DNA of 64,000 nucleotides from Donghicola mangrovi (lineage in GTDB: Bacteria > Pseudomonadota > Alphaproteobacteria > Rhodobacterales > Rhodobacteraceae): assembly GCF_013377535.1 (NCBI RefSeq), contig NZ_JABCJE010000002.1, forward strand, positions 620,001 through 684,000, given 5' to 3'. Position numbers and translations under genes: made by a program. Under the pieces are notes generated by a model. It saw nothing but the letters and a program-made list of their open reading frames with translations, had not been told where the DNA came from and did not search any database. The number at the start of each line of letters is the position of its first letter. The stretch's first letter is position 1. Positions 49,362 to 57,967 of the stretch are shown one piece after another.

Positions 49362-50129
49362 TTATTTCGCGGGCATACGGGCGGCGGCATCCAAGCGGAT
49401 GACCGTGCCGTTCAGCATGGGGTTTTCGACGATCTGCTGCGCAAGGCGCGCGTATTCGTCGGGCATCCCCATCCGGCTGGGGAACGGGATGCTCTTGCAA
49501 ATTTCGGCGCGGACGTCGTCGGGCAGACCGGCGCTCATTGCGGTCTCGAAAAGGCCCGGCGCAATCGCCATCACACGGATGCCAAAGCGCGCCAGTTCAC
49601 GGGCCGCCGGAAGGGTCATCGAGGCCACGCCGCCTTTGGACGCCGAATAGGCCGCCTGACCGATCTGGCCGTCCTCGAACGCAACGGAGGCGGTGTTGAT
49701 GATCACGCCGCGCGAACCATCGCTGTCCAGCGGCTCGGATTTGGCCATTTCGCGGGCGGCGACGTTCAGCACGGTGTAGGTACCAAGCAGGTTGACCTGA
49801 AGGGTCTTGGCAAAGCTGTCCACGGTCAGGGCGCCATCGCGCGGCAGAATGCGGGTCGCGGTGCCGATCCCTGCGCAGCTAACCACAACCGCGGGCGCCG
49901 CACCCAATGCCTCTGCCGCTTTGGCAAAGGCTGCCTCGACTTGTTCAACGTTCGAGACATCCGCAGCAATACCCACGCCGCCAATGTCGGACGCGACGGC
50001 ATCGGCGCGTTCTTGGGACAGGTCCACAACTGCGACCTTGCCTCCCGCTGCTGCCAAACGGCGCGCGGTTGCTTCGCCCAAACCGCTGCCACCGCCTGTG
50101 ACCAGCACAACCTTGTCCTGAAGATCCAT
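49362..50129 (-). CDS. SDR-family 3-hydroxyacyl-CoA dehydrogenase type (HSD17B10-like)
   Basis: The 255-residue SDR has VTGGGSGLGEATARRL (cofactor loop about residues 10-18), INTASVAFEDG and the YSASKGGV Tyr/Lys pair, followed by RVMAIAPGLFETAM. This is the type II 3-hydroxyacyl-CoA dehydrogenase subgroup. It would oxidise the aryl-beta-hydroxypropionyl-CoA made by the crotonase to the beta-keto thioester. GGGGGAGGACGAT precedes the ATG. It is the first enzyme gene of the operon after the 363-bp control region. Confidence 0.86.
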   Translation of the reverse strand: MDLQDKVVLVTGGGSGLGEATARRLAAAGGKVAVVDLSQERADAVASDIGGVGIAADVSNVEQVEAAFAKAAEALGAAPAVVVSCAGIGTATRILPRDGALTVDSFAKTLQVNLLGTYTVLNVAAREMAKSEPLDSDGSRGVIINTASVAFEDGQIGQAAYSASKGGVASMTLPAARELARFGIRVMAIAPGLFETAMSAGLPDDVRAEICKSIPFPSRMGMPDEYARLAQQIVENPMLNGTVIRLDAAARMPAK

Positions 50130-50492
50130 ATCGTCCTCCCCCTCTTGGTCGAACTGTGCGATTGAAAAACTGTTCTGTCAATGAACATTTATTTCCTTAA
50201 CGCAATTTCGGTATCCGCACCTGATCGTGGCCTGCCAGCGGCTGAAACGGCCCAAAGACTCTGGTTGGCAAAGAGGTCCCCCTGCGGCGAAAGCTGCCCC
50301 AGAAAAGATGCACTGAAAATAGAGGAACAGAGCAAGCACTGGTAGATTTCGTGCATTCATCGCGCACCACCAATGAGGCGGATAGGCGAGAAAATCGGAC
50401 AACCATCTGTTTTGAAATGGCTTCTCGGCGCACCACGGAGAAAGCCCCCGATGCACGGTTTCCTCCACCTGCCATATCCCCACAGGCCGGAC
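50130..50492. other. 363-bp control region upstream of the hydroxycinnamate enzyme operon
   Basis: An inverted repeat TGTTC-N7-GAACA (50171-50187) lies 42-58 bp before the SDR start and overlaps a TTGACA hexamer on the minus strand, so it may be the operator for the MarR or AraC regulator. A 60-codon minus-strand frame (50178-50360) would start with a signal-peptide-like stretch but lacks a ribosome-binding site, so it is not called as a gene. Base composition is visibly less GC-rich than in the flanking genes. Confidence 0.5.
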
Positions 50493-51341
50493 TTACGCCT
50501 CTGGCGCGAACCGCGCTTTGTAGGCGACAGGGGTCATCCCCTCTTTGGCCTTGAACCGTTTCGAGAAATAAGAGGGGTCGGAAAAGCCCAGACGGTAGCC
50601 CACTTCGGCCACTTGCAGGCGGGTGAAGGCCAGCAAACGGCGTGCTTCGGCCATGATCGCGGTCTCGATATAAGAGGACGCGCCCTGCCCCGTGGCCGCC
50701 CTGCACAGCCGACTCAGATGGCCCGTCGTGACCGACAAAGCATCTGCGTAATCACGTGCGCTCCAGCCTTCGGCCATATGTTGGGCGATCAGCGCATCCA
50801 GCCGTTTGAGCCGGTCATCAGCCCCTTCGCTCAGGTCAACGGGGCTGTGCTCTGCCACCAAGGACAGCATGGCCTGCGCCGTGGACACCAAACTTTGTGC
50901 CCTGAACCCGCCCCGTTCCGCAAAGAGACGCGCCAGAACCGTGGTCAGCGCGCCCAACGCCTCGGTCGTGGCGCCAAGAAACGGACGGGACAGCGCCTTG
51001 GTGATCTGCCCCCCTTCGCCCGCCAGCCCCAGAAACACGCTGGTCGGAAAGGAAATCACCACCCCGTGCGAGCCTTTGGCAAAAACGAACCCGTGCACCA
51101 CATGGGGCGGCAGGAACAGGAAATGCCCGCTGGTCAACCGCTGAGACGCGCCGTCCACCGACACCTCGGCCGAGCCTGCGCCCATCACAAATAGCTGCGC
51201 CATCTGGTCATGCCGGTGGGGGGTGATCGTCCAGCCATGCTGCGCGGCGCGGTCGAAGAACTGCTCGCAATGGACCACATCGGGGAACACAGTGGTCTCG
51301 CCGAACAGGTTAAAGGACGGGATGGGGTGTGGGGTGCTCAT
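50493..51341 (-). CDS. AraC-family transcriptional regulator (PobR/HpaA-like)
   Basis: The 282-residue protein has an N-terminal cupin sensor (TPHRHDQMAQLFVMGAGS, then LPPHVVHGFVF). The C-terminal double helix-turn-helix has WSARDYADALSVTTGHLSRLCRAATG and VAEVGYRLGFSDPSYFSKRFKAKEGMTP. It resembles regulators of 4-hydroxybenzoate or hydroxyphenylacetate use. Product control by the benzoate released from side-chain cleavage would fit. I used the ATG at 51341 because the domain begins there; ATG at 51422 is possible, and neither has a strong ribosome-binding site. Confidence 0.85.
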   Translation of the reverse strand: MSTPHPIPSFNLFGETTVFPDVVHCEQFFDRAAQHGWTITPHRHDQMAQLFVMGAGSAEVSVDGASQRLTSGHFLFLPPHVVHGFVFAKGSHGVVISFPTSVFLGLAGEGGQITKALSRPFLGATTEALGALTTVLARLFAERGGFRAQSLVSTAQAMLSLVAEHSPVDLSEGADDRLKRLDALIAQHMAEGWSARDYADALSVTTGHLSRLCRAATGQGASSYIETAIMAEARRLLAFTRLQVAEVGYRLGFSDPSYFSKRFKAKEGMTPVAYKARFAPEA

Positions 51342-51434
51342 GCCCGAAAGGTGCCAGAGCACTGGCCGCGGGTCCACCTCCGATTCACCCAGCGGGACGA
51401 TTGGACCGTGCATATGCAGCATGAGCGTGGTTTC

Positions 51435-51500
51435 TTCGAAATACTGACGTATATTTCGAAACTTCTTCGAAAACACACGCGATCCTTGCGAAAATTCGAA
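51435..51500. promoter_or_regulatory. cluster of four TTCGAA palindromes before ald
   Basis: TTCGAA occurs at 51435, 51455, 51466 and 51495, all between the divergent AraC gene and ald. Spaced short palindromes of this kind are compatible with a multimeric regulator such as an Lrp/AsnC-family AldR, but no such gene is in the window. Confidence 0.5.
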
Positions 51501-51557
51501 ACACCTGCGCGACAATCGGGCGCATCATCTGTGGCAACACGCCATTTGGAGGATACA

Positions 51558-52676
51558 ATGCGTATCGGTTGCCCGAAAGAGATCAAGAACCACGAATATC
51601 GCGTCGGCCTGACCCCCGAAAGCGCGGCAGAGCTGGTTGCCCATGGTCACACCGTCACCATCGAGACCGGCGCCGGCGAAGGCATCGGCGCCACCGATGA
51701 CGCCTACCGCGCAGCCGGTGCGGCGATTGCCTCGGTCGACGAGGTGTTCGAGACCGCCGACATCGTGGTAAAAGTCAAAGAACCCCAAGAGGTTGAGCGC
51801 AAACGTTTGCGTGCGGACCAGACCCTATATACCTATCTGCACCTTGCCCCCGATGCGCCCCAGACCAATGATCTGATCGCATCCGGCGCGACCTGCATTG
51901 CCTATGAAACCGTGACCTCGCCCCGTGGCGGTCTGCCCCTACTGAAGCCCATGAGCCAAGTTGCCGGCCGTATGTCGGTGCAGGCCGGTGCCTCGGCGCT
52001 GGAAAAGGCCCATGGCGGACGCGGCGTTCTGCTGGGTGGCGTTCCGGGCGTGGCTCCGGGCAAAATCGTGATCATCGGCGGCGGCGTTGTGGGCCGTAAC
52101 GCAGCGCAAATGGCGGTTGGCCTTGGCGCGGATGTTACCATTCTGGACCGCTCGAACGACGTTCTGGAAAGCATCGACCAGCAGTTCGGTGGCGCGGTGA
52201 AAACCGTGTATTCCAGCCAGAGCCTGCTGGAAGCGGCTGTGAAAGACGCGGATCTGGTCATCGGTGCGGTGCTGATCCCCGGTGCTGCGGCCCCCAAACT
52301 GGTCACCCGCGAGATGCTGAAAACCATGCAGCCCGGCGCGGTGCTGGTGGACGTCGCGATCGACCAGGGCGGCTGCTTCGAGACCTCTCGTGCGACCACC
52401 CACGCCGACCCGATCTACATCGAAGAGGGCATCGTCCACTACTGCGTCGCCAACATGCCCGGCGCGGTTGCCCGCACCTCGACCTATGCGCTGAACAACG
52501 CCACCCTGCCCCACCTGCTGAAGCTGGCGGACCTGGGTGTAGCCGAGGCCCTGCGCCGCGACGAGCACCTGCTGAACGGCCTGAACGTGGCCAAGGGCGT
52601 CATCACCTGCGAGCCTGTCTCGGTCGCGCAGAACCTGCCCTACACCCCTGCCGCCGAAATTCTGGCGCAGCTCTGA
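51558..52676 (+). CDS. ald: alanine dehydrogenase
   Basis: The 372-residue protein has the Ald start [20 protein letters not shown], catalytic Lys in VVKVKEP and His in YLHLAPD. Its Rossmann loop is [12 protein letters not shown], followed by [18 protein letters not shown]. It converts L-alanine to pyruvate and ammonia with NAD and acts in the cytoplasm. Length equals the family norm. TTGGAGGA lies 7 nt before the ATG. It is transcribed alone, with its own terminator. Confidence 0.95.
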   Translation: MRIGCPKEIKNHEYRVGLTPESAAELVAHGHTVTIETGAGEGIGATDDAYRAAGAAIASVDEVFETADIVVKVKEPQEVERKRLRADQTLYTYLHLAPDAPQTNDLIASGATCIAYETVTSPRGGLPLLKPMSQVAGRMSVQAGASALEKAHGGRGVLLGGVPGVAPGKIVIIGGGVVGRNAAQMAVGLGADVTILDRSNDVLESIDQQFGGAVKTVYSSQSLLEAAVKDADLVIGAVLIPGAAAPKLVTREMLKTMQPGAVLVDVAIDQGGCFETSRATTHADPIYIEEGIVHYCVANMPGAVARTSTYALNNATLPHLLKLADLGVAEALRRDEHLLNGLNVAKGVITCEPVSVAQNLPYTPAAEILAQL

Positions 52677-52774
52677 TCCAAAGCGCGGCTCCCTTGCGGG
52701 GGCCGGTCTACTGGCCGCCTGATCCGGCAATCGGTCCTCCCCTCTTGTCCGGACCGAATCGGGCGTTCCCACAG

Positions 52775-52813
52775 GGGCTGTGCTGCATATGCGGCACGGC
52801 CCTTGTCTTTTGT
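52775..52813 (+). terminator. intrinsic terminator of ald
   Basis: A long stem (GGGC-T-GTGC-T-GCA paired with TGC-G-GCAC-G-GCCC, with G-U pairs) around CATATG is followed by TTGTCTTTTG. It lies about 100 nt after the ald stop. Confidence 0.72.
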
Positions 52814-52880
52814 CCCGCGCGGTCTGGCCAAAGCGCCGTCGGTTGTGTCAGCTAGAGGCGCAGCAAATGGGGGCACATCC

Positions 52881-53642
52881 ATGATCCAGAGCATCCGCAA
52901 CCTTTACGAAGGCGACAGCCCCACGGCGCACAGGTTCCGCTATGGGCTACTGGCGTTCGACATCGTGACCATCGGCTTTGTGGTGGTGACGTCGTTCTTT
53001 GCCCGCGCCCCGTGGGTCGAGTGGGTGGATGGCGTGTTCGGTGCCTTGATCCTGATGGATTTTCTGGTGCGGATGGGGCTGGAAAAGCAAAAGCTGAAAT
53101 CCCTGACGCGGCTGGCCACATGGGCCGATATCGCTGCGGTTCTGTCGTTTCTGGCGCCCATCGCGGGCGAAGGTGTCGGCTTCCTGAGGGTTCTGCGCAC
53201 CCTGCGATTGCTGCACACCTATCAGACGCTGGCGCGGCTGCGGCAGGACTTCAGCTACTTCCGCAAGAACGAGGACGTGATCATGTCCGCCCTGAACCTC
53301 GGGGTGTTTCTGTTCATCATGACCGGCCTGATCTATGCGACCCAATACGGGATTAACCCCGAAATCCGGAACTATGTAGACGCGCTGTATTTCACCGTGA
53401 CGACCCTGACGACCACCGGTTTCGGGGACATCACGCTCAGCGGCCCTTGGGGGCGGCTCTTGTCTGTGGGGGTGATGATCTTTGGCGTGACGCTGTTCTT
53501 GCGCCTGCTACAGGTGTTGTTCCGCCCCTCCAAGGTGCGTCAGGAATGTCAGGTCTGCGGGCTGATCCTGCATGACGCGGACGCGGTCCATTGCAAGCAT
53601 TGCGGCACCGTCATCCACATCCACACCGAGGGCTCTCTCTAA
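52881..53642 (+). CDS. voltage-gated-type potassium channel with C-terminal zinc ribbon
   Basis: The 253-residue membrane protein has four hydrophobic segments. The fourth is an Arg-bearing, voltage-sensor-like helix (FLRVLRTLRLLHTYQTLARLR). A pore helix and the K-selectivity filter TTLTTTGFGDIT follow, then S6. The last 35 residues contain two CxxC pairs (CQVC and CKHC) spaced like a zinc ribbon, an uncommon soluble tail for such channels. The ATG at 52881 follows GGGGG. Its stop overlaps the antiparallel stop of the SulP gene. Confidence 0.87.
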   Translation: MIQSIRNLYEGDSPTAHRFRYGLLAFDIVTIGFVVVTSFFARAPWVEWVDGVFGALILMDFLVRMGLEKQKLKSLTRLATWADIAAVLSFLAPIAGEGVGFLRVLRTLRLLHTYQTLARLRQDFSYFRKNEDVIMSALNLGVFLFIMTGLIYATQYGINPEIRNYVDALYFTVTTLTTTGFGDITLSGPWGRLLSVGVMIFGVTLFLRLLQVLFRPSKVRQECQVCGLILHDADAVHCKHCGTVIHIHTEGSL

Positions 53643-54901
53643 CGGCTGCGTTCGGACCAGTCGGCGTCGGGCAGCCCCTTTTTACGGGCGCGCAGGGCAA
53701 GCCCCAGCGCAACGCCCACCCCGATGGCAACCGTCAGATCGGCGATCACCGTCAGGACCAGCGTCAGGATCAGCAAAAATCGGTCGGACGGGGATTGGGC
53801 CCAGTGGTGCTTCCATTTGTGGGGCTCGCTCATGTTCCATGCGGTCAGGATCAGCAGACCGGCCAGCGCGGGCATCGCCATCTGGCCCGCAATCGGCGCG
53901 GCCACCAGCATCACCAGCACAATCACCGCCGCATGGACCATCCCCGCCACGGGGGTCCGCCCGCCTGCGCGAATGTTGGTGGCGGTGCGCGCAATGGCCC
54001 CTGTCGCAGGCAGCCCCCCGAACAGGGCCGAGCCGATATTCGCGGCCCCTTGGGCGATGAGTTCGGCATTGGGCTTGTGATGGCCGCCAGTCATCCGGTC
54101 TGCCACCATCGCCGACAGCAGGGATTCCACCCCCGCCAGAAACGCAATCACAAGGGCCGAAGGGATCAACTCCCTGATCCGCGCAAAGCTGACCTCGGGC
54201 AGGTGCGGCATCGGCAAAGTCCGCGGCAAATCCCCGAACCGCGAGATAATCGTGTCCACCTGCAGCCCCAACGCCAGCGACAGCGCCGAAGTCACCGCCA
54301 TCGCCACAATCAACCCCGGATAGCGGGGAAAGGCGCGGCGCAGCACCGTGATCAGCGCAATCGTTGCCAGCCCGATCCCCAGCGCCGCCCCGTTAAATGT
54401 GCCCCGCGCGGACCAGAGCGCCTCGATCTTGGCAAAGAACTCGGCGGGCATGTGCGCAATGTCGGCCCCCATTAGATCCTTGAGCTGGCTTGTGGCGATG
54501 ATCACCGCGATCCCGATGGTGAAACCGTCGATCACCGGCTCTGGCACCAATGAAATCAGGCGGCCCGCGCGGAAATAGCCCGCCACCAGCAGGATCATCC
54601 CCGCCATCAGGGTCGCGATCACCAGCCCGTCATAGCCATGGGCCGCGATCACTCCGTAGACCACCACGATGAACGCCCCCGTCGGCCCGCCGATCTGCAC
54701 GCGGCTGCCCCCAAGGAACGAGATCAGAAAGCCCCCGACCACCGCCGTCACCAGCCCCGTCGCCGGATCGGCGCCCGAGGCAATCGCAATCGCAAGGCTC
54801 AGCGGCAGGGCGACCATTGCCACGGTGATCCCCGCCAAGAGGTCGGCCAAAAACAGCTTCAGGTCATAAATTCGCAAGGTAGAAAACAGTTCGGGCGTCA
54901 T
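53639..54901 (-). CDS. SulP-family anion transporter lacking a STAS domain
   Basis: The 420-residue protein has 10-12 membrane segments and the SulP core: LLAGITVAMVALPLSLAIAIASG, the GGSRVQIGGPTGAF signature, LAGVESLLSAMVADRMTG and GLPATGAIARTATNIRAGG. It ends 20 residues after the last helix, so the usual cytoplasmic STAS domain is missing. The substrate could be sulfate, bicarbonate or another anion. I chose the ATG at 54901 (AGGTGG upstream); a GTG at 54940 adds 13 residues but has no ribosome-binding site. Confidence 0.86.
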   Translation of the reverse strand: MTPELFSTLRIYDLKLFLADLLAGITVAMVALPLSLAIAIASGADPATGLVTAVVGGFLISFLGGSRVQIGGPTGAFIVVVYGVIAAHGYDGLVIATLMAGMILLVAGYFRAGRLISLVPEPVIDGFTIGIAVIIATSQLKDLMGADIAHMPAEFFAKIEALWSARGTFNGAALGIGLATIALITVLRRAFPRYPGLIVAMAVTSALSLALGLQVDTIISRFGDLPRTLPMPHLPEVSFARIRELIPSALVIAFLAGVESLLSAMVADRMTGGHHKPNAELIAQGAANIGSALFGGLPATGAIARTATNIRAGGRTPVAGMVHAAVIVLVMLVAAPIAGQMAMPALAGLLILTAWNMSEPHKWKHHWAQSPSDRFLLILTLVLTVIADLTVAIGVGVALGLALRARKKGLPDADWSERSR

Positions 54902-55276
54902 CGGGGCCACCTGTGCAATGCGTTTAACCCAGCCAATCACTTGGGCCCGAGTCCTGCAACGCGGTCATTTGACGGGGTGCTGCAATTGCCGCGCCAGACG
55001 GCACTAAGCGGGAATTTTCCGCGCTTGCACCCGCGCAATGAGAATCCGCATGACAGCCCCCTTGGAAACAGATATTTTCCAGTCTGTTTGGCGCGGCTCT
55101 GCCAGCCGCTACGCCATCTGACATGAGGTATCCAGCCGGCCCCGACCGGCGCCCTGCCCGCCTTCGGCCCCACCGGACGGGACAGCGCAATCCAGAATAG
55201 ACGCCGCCTGCGTCGCTTCTTTCCCTCTTTCGCTTTTGACAATCCGACTTTTCCGAAACCGCGCTGGAGTGCGTGT
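54902..55276. other. 375-bp intergenic region between divergent transporter genes
   Basis: The region separates the SulP gene (minus) from the SLC13 gene (plus) and must hold both promoters. A small stem GCCGG/CCGGC (55135-55150) is the only structure I could mark. Open frames across it have no ribosome-binding site and look like chance frames. Nothing else convincing was seen. Confidence 0.5.
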
Positions 55277-57055
55277 ATGTTTTTCGACCTGGGATCTTTC
55301 GCCCCTGTTGCCTCGATCCTGCTGATTGCAGGTGTGTTTATCGTCTTTCTGCTAGAGCTTTTCTCGGCCGAGGTTGTGGCCCTGTGCGGTGCGGCCATCG
55401 CGCTGTTTCTGGGGATCGTCAGCACCGACGACCTGCTCAAGGCGGTGGGCAACCCCGCCCCCATTACCATCGGTGCCATGTTCGTGCTGTCTGCGGCGCT
55501 GATCCGCACGGGCGTTCTGGATGCCCTTGCCGCCCACCTGATCAAAGGGGTCGGCCGCCATCCCATCCTGACCATTTCAACCTTTTTCGGGGTGGCGGCG
55601 GCGGCGTCAGCGTTCATGAACAACACGCCTGTGGTCATGGTGCTGATCCCTGTGGTTTTTGGGCTGGCCCGCGCGATGGGTACCAATGCCTCGCGCTATT
55701 TGATCCCTCTGTCTTATGTGGTGATCCTTGGGGGGACGTGTACGCTGATTGGGACCTCGACCAACCTCTTGGTGGACGGGGTCGCGCGGGACTTGGGCAT
55801 CGCGCCCTTTAGCCTGTTCGAGATCGCACCCTTGGGGATCGCTTTGGCCGTGGTGTGCGGGCTGTTTCTGGCGATTGCCGCCCCGCGCCTGCTGCCCGAC
55901 CGCGCCGCCCTGAGCGACCAGTCCGCCCTGCGGGACCGCAAATCGTGGACGGTCGAGCTGTTTGTGCCCCTTGAAAGCCCCTTGATCGGCAAACGGATCG
56001 CGGATGTCGCCGCCTTTCGCCGTGGGTCGGGCCGTGTGATCGACCTGATCCGAGAGGACGTGTCCCTGCGCCACCGCTTTGCCGAAGAAACCCTGGAGGC
56101 CGGCGATCGCGTGGTCCTGCGCACCTCGGAGGAAGAGGTCATGGCTCTGCGTGAAAACCGGTCTGTCAGTCTGGAGCTGTCGGGCGCCGAGTGGGTCCAG
56201 AGCCGCCAGAACACGGTGATCGAGGCCTTGGTCGGCAGTGCCAAAGGGATGGTTAGCGAACTGGGCTGGCGTCGGCGGCACGGGGTCTACCCGATTGCGA
56301 TGCATCGGCGCGGCAGTTCGGTCGATCTGCGGGAGACAGGCCTGCGCCTGCTGCCCGGTGACACGGTTCTGCTGGACGGCCCCCGCGATGATATCGAACG
56401 CCTAGCCCGCGAAGAGAACCTGACCCTGCTGGCCCCCTTGGCCACCCGCGCCTATCGCCGGAATAAGGCCCCGATTGCCATTCTGGTGATGATCGCCGTG
56501 GTGCTGGGGGCCGCGCTGGAACTGGCACCCATCCTGCCCCTGTCGGTGATCGGGGTCGCCATCGTGCTGGCCACACGCTGCGTGGACCCCGACGAAGGGG
56601 TCGGCTCTATCGACGGGCGGTTGCTGCTACTTGTGGTGTCGATGCTGGTGCTGGGGAATGCCCTTGACCGCAGCGGCGCGATGGAGCGGATCGTCAGCCT
56701 GCTGACCCCGATCTTGTCGGACCTGAACCCCTTGGTGACGCTGGCGGTGATCTATGCGGCGACCTCGATCCTGACCGAGATCGTGACCAACAACGCGGTG
56801 GCTGTGGTCATGACCCCCATCGCGGCGGGGGTCGCGGCGCAACTGGGGCTGGACCCGCGTCCCTTTGTGGTGGCGGTGATGTTCGGGGCCTCGGCCAGCT
56901 TTGCCACGCCGATCGGGTACCAGACCAACATGATGGTCTATTCGGCGGGGGGCTACCGGTTTGCGGACTTCTTGCGGATCGGCCTGCCGATGAACGTGCT
57001 GGCGGGGATCTTGACCGTGCTGCTAACCCCGCTGATCTGGCCGTTCCACCCCTGA
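55277..57055 (+). CDS. SLC13/DASS-family permease with two internal TrkA-C domains
   Basis: The 592-residue protein has two membrane halves, with the paired signatures FMNNTPVVMVLIPVV and GTSTNLLVDG in the first and TEIVTNNAVAVVMTPIA and TPIGYQTNMMVY in the second. Between them (about residues 215-395) lie two TrkA-C/RCK-C modules (LESPLIGKRIADV and LRLLPGDTVLLDGPRDDIERL). Such proteins move sulfate, dicarboxylates or similar anions with sodium. GGAG lies 8 nt before the ATG. It stands alone, with a terminator shared with the convergent formate/nitrite channel gene. Confidence 0.88.
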   Translation: MFFDLGSFAPVASILLIAGVFIVFLLELFSAEVVALCGAAIALFLGIVSTDDLLKAVGNPAPITIGAMFVLSAALIRTGVLDALAAHLIKGVGRHPILTISTFFGVAAAASAFMNNTPVVMVLIPVVFGLARAMGTNASRYLIPLSYVVILGGTCTLIGTSTNLLVDGVARDLGIAPFSLFEIAPLGIALAVVCGLFLAIAAPRLLPDRAALSDQSALRDRKSWTVELFVPLESPLIGKRIADVAAFRRGSGRVIDLIREDVSLRHRFAEETLEAGDRVVLRTSEEEVMALRENRSVSLELSGAEWVQSRQNTVIEALVGSAKGMVSELGWRRRHGVYPIAMHRRGSSVDLRETGLRLLPGDTVLLDGPRDDIERLAREENLTLLAPLATRAYRRNKAPIAILVMIAVVLGAALELAPILPLSVIGVAIVLATRCVDPDEGVGSIDGRLLLLVVSMLVLGNALDRSGAMERIVSLLTPILSDLNPLVTLAVIYAATSILTEIVTNNAVAVVMTPIAAGVAAQLGLDPRPFVVAVMFGASASFATPIGYQTNMMVYSAGGYRFADFLRIGLPMNVLAGILTVLLTPLIWPFHP

Positions 57056-57064
57056 CCCACCCAT

Positions 57065-57090
57065 AAAAAAGGCCCCGCCGAAGCGGGGCC
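57065..57090 (-). terminator. intrinsic terminator of the formate/nitrite channel gene
   Basis: An 8-bp GC stem (GGCCCCGC/GCGGGGCC) with loop of four bases is followed on the minus strand by TTTTTT. It also lies 15 nt past the plus-strand SLC13 gene and can stop that transcript. Confidence 0.82.
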
Positions 57091-57115
57091 AAGGTCTTCC
57101 AAGGTGAAGGAAATC

Positions 57116-57967
57116 TTATTCGGCGGGCATGTGCGCGCTGTCGTCGTTGCGTGCAACACTTGCGTTGCGCTTGGGCGACTCTTTGAAGTGGGTCATGTAG
57201 AGCATGCCGCCAACAAAGGTCAGACCGCCAACCAGGTTACCCAGAACAACGGGGATCTCGTTGTAGATGAAGTAGTCTGCCCAGGTGAACTGACCGCCCA
57301 GAATGATGCCCGAGGGGAACAGGAACATGTTCACGATCGAGTGCTCGAAGCCCAGGTAGAAGAACACCAGGATCGGCATCCACATCGCCATGATCTTGCC
57401 CGAGACGCTGTTCGACATCATCGCAGCAACAACACCGGTCGACACCATCCAGTTGCACATCACAGCGCGGACGAAGACGGTCAGCAGACCTGCGCTACCG
57501 GCAGCCGCGTAGCCCAGAGTACGGGCTTCACCGATTTTGCCGATTTTCGCGCCGATCGCGTTGGGTTCCTGGCTAAAGCCCATGGTGAAGATGATCGCCA
57601 TCATGATCGCAGTGGTCATGGCGCCAGCGAAGTTACCGGTGAACACCAGACCCCAGTTACGCAGAACGCCGCCCCAGGTGCAGCCCGGACGCTTGGCGAT
57701 TACGGCCAGCGGGGCCAGAGTGAACACGCCGGTCAGCAGGTCGAAACCCATCAGGTACAGCATACAGAAGCCAACGGGGAACAGCAGTGCGCCAACCAGT
57801 GGCTGGCCGGTGTTCACGGTGATGCTGATTGCGAAAGCCGCCGCCAGAGCCAGAATAGCACCTGCCATAAATGCGCGGATCAGGGTGTCCTTGGTGGACA
57901 TAAAGATCTTGGATTCGCCCGCATCGACCATCTTGGCCGCGAATTCTTTGGGTTGGATATAAGACAA
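57116..57967 (-). CDS. formate/nitrite transporter (FocA/NirC family)
   Basis: The 283-residue protein has six hydrophobic segments and the FNT signatures PVGFCMLYLMGFDLLTG, NWGLVFTGNFAGA and LGFEHSIVNMFLFP. It is a pentameric channel for formate, nitrite or similar small anions in the inner membrane. No ATG fits the conserved start; TTG at 57967 is used because SYIQPKEFAAKMVDAGE aligns from there and AAAGGG lies 7 nt upstream. It stands alone between two terminators and a long intergenic region. Confidence 0.9.
   Translation of the reverse strand: MSYIQPKEFAAKMVDAGESKIFMSTKDTLIRAFMAGAILALAAAFAISITVNTGQPLVGALLFPVGFCMLYLMGFDLLTGVFTLAPLAVIAKRPGCTWGGVLRNWGLVFTGNFAGAMTTAIMMAIIFTMGFSQEPNAIGAKIGKIGEARTLGYAAAGSAGLLTVFVRAVMCNWMVSTGVVAAMMSNSVSGKIMAMWMPILVFFYLGFEHSIVNMFLFPSGIILGGQFTWADYFIYNEIPVVLGNLVGGLTFVGGMLYMTHFKESPKRNASVARNDDSAHMPAE

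Noticed and set aside
48255-50165. Plus-strand open frame of 636 codons over dctP, the crotonase and the SDR
   Set aside because: The opposite strand encodes three clear enzymes or transport proteins; the frame is a by-product of high GC content.
50178-50360. 60-residue minus-strand frame with a signal-peptide-like start
   Set aside because: It has no ribosome-binding site and overlaps the likely promoter and operator of the downstream operon; conservation would be needed to call it.
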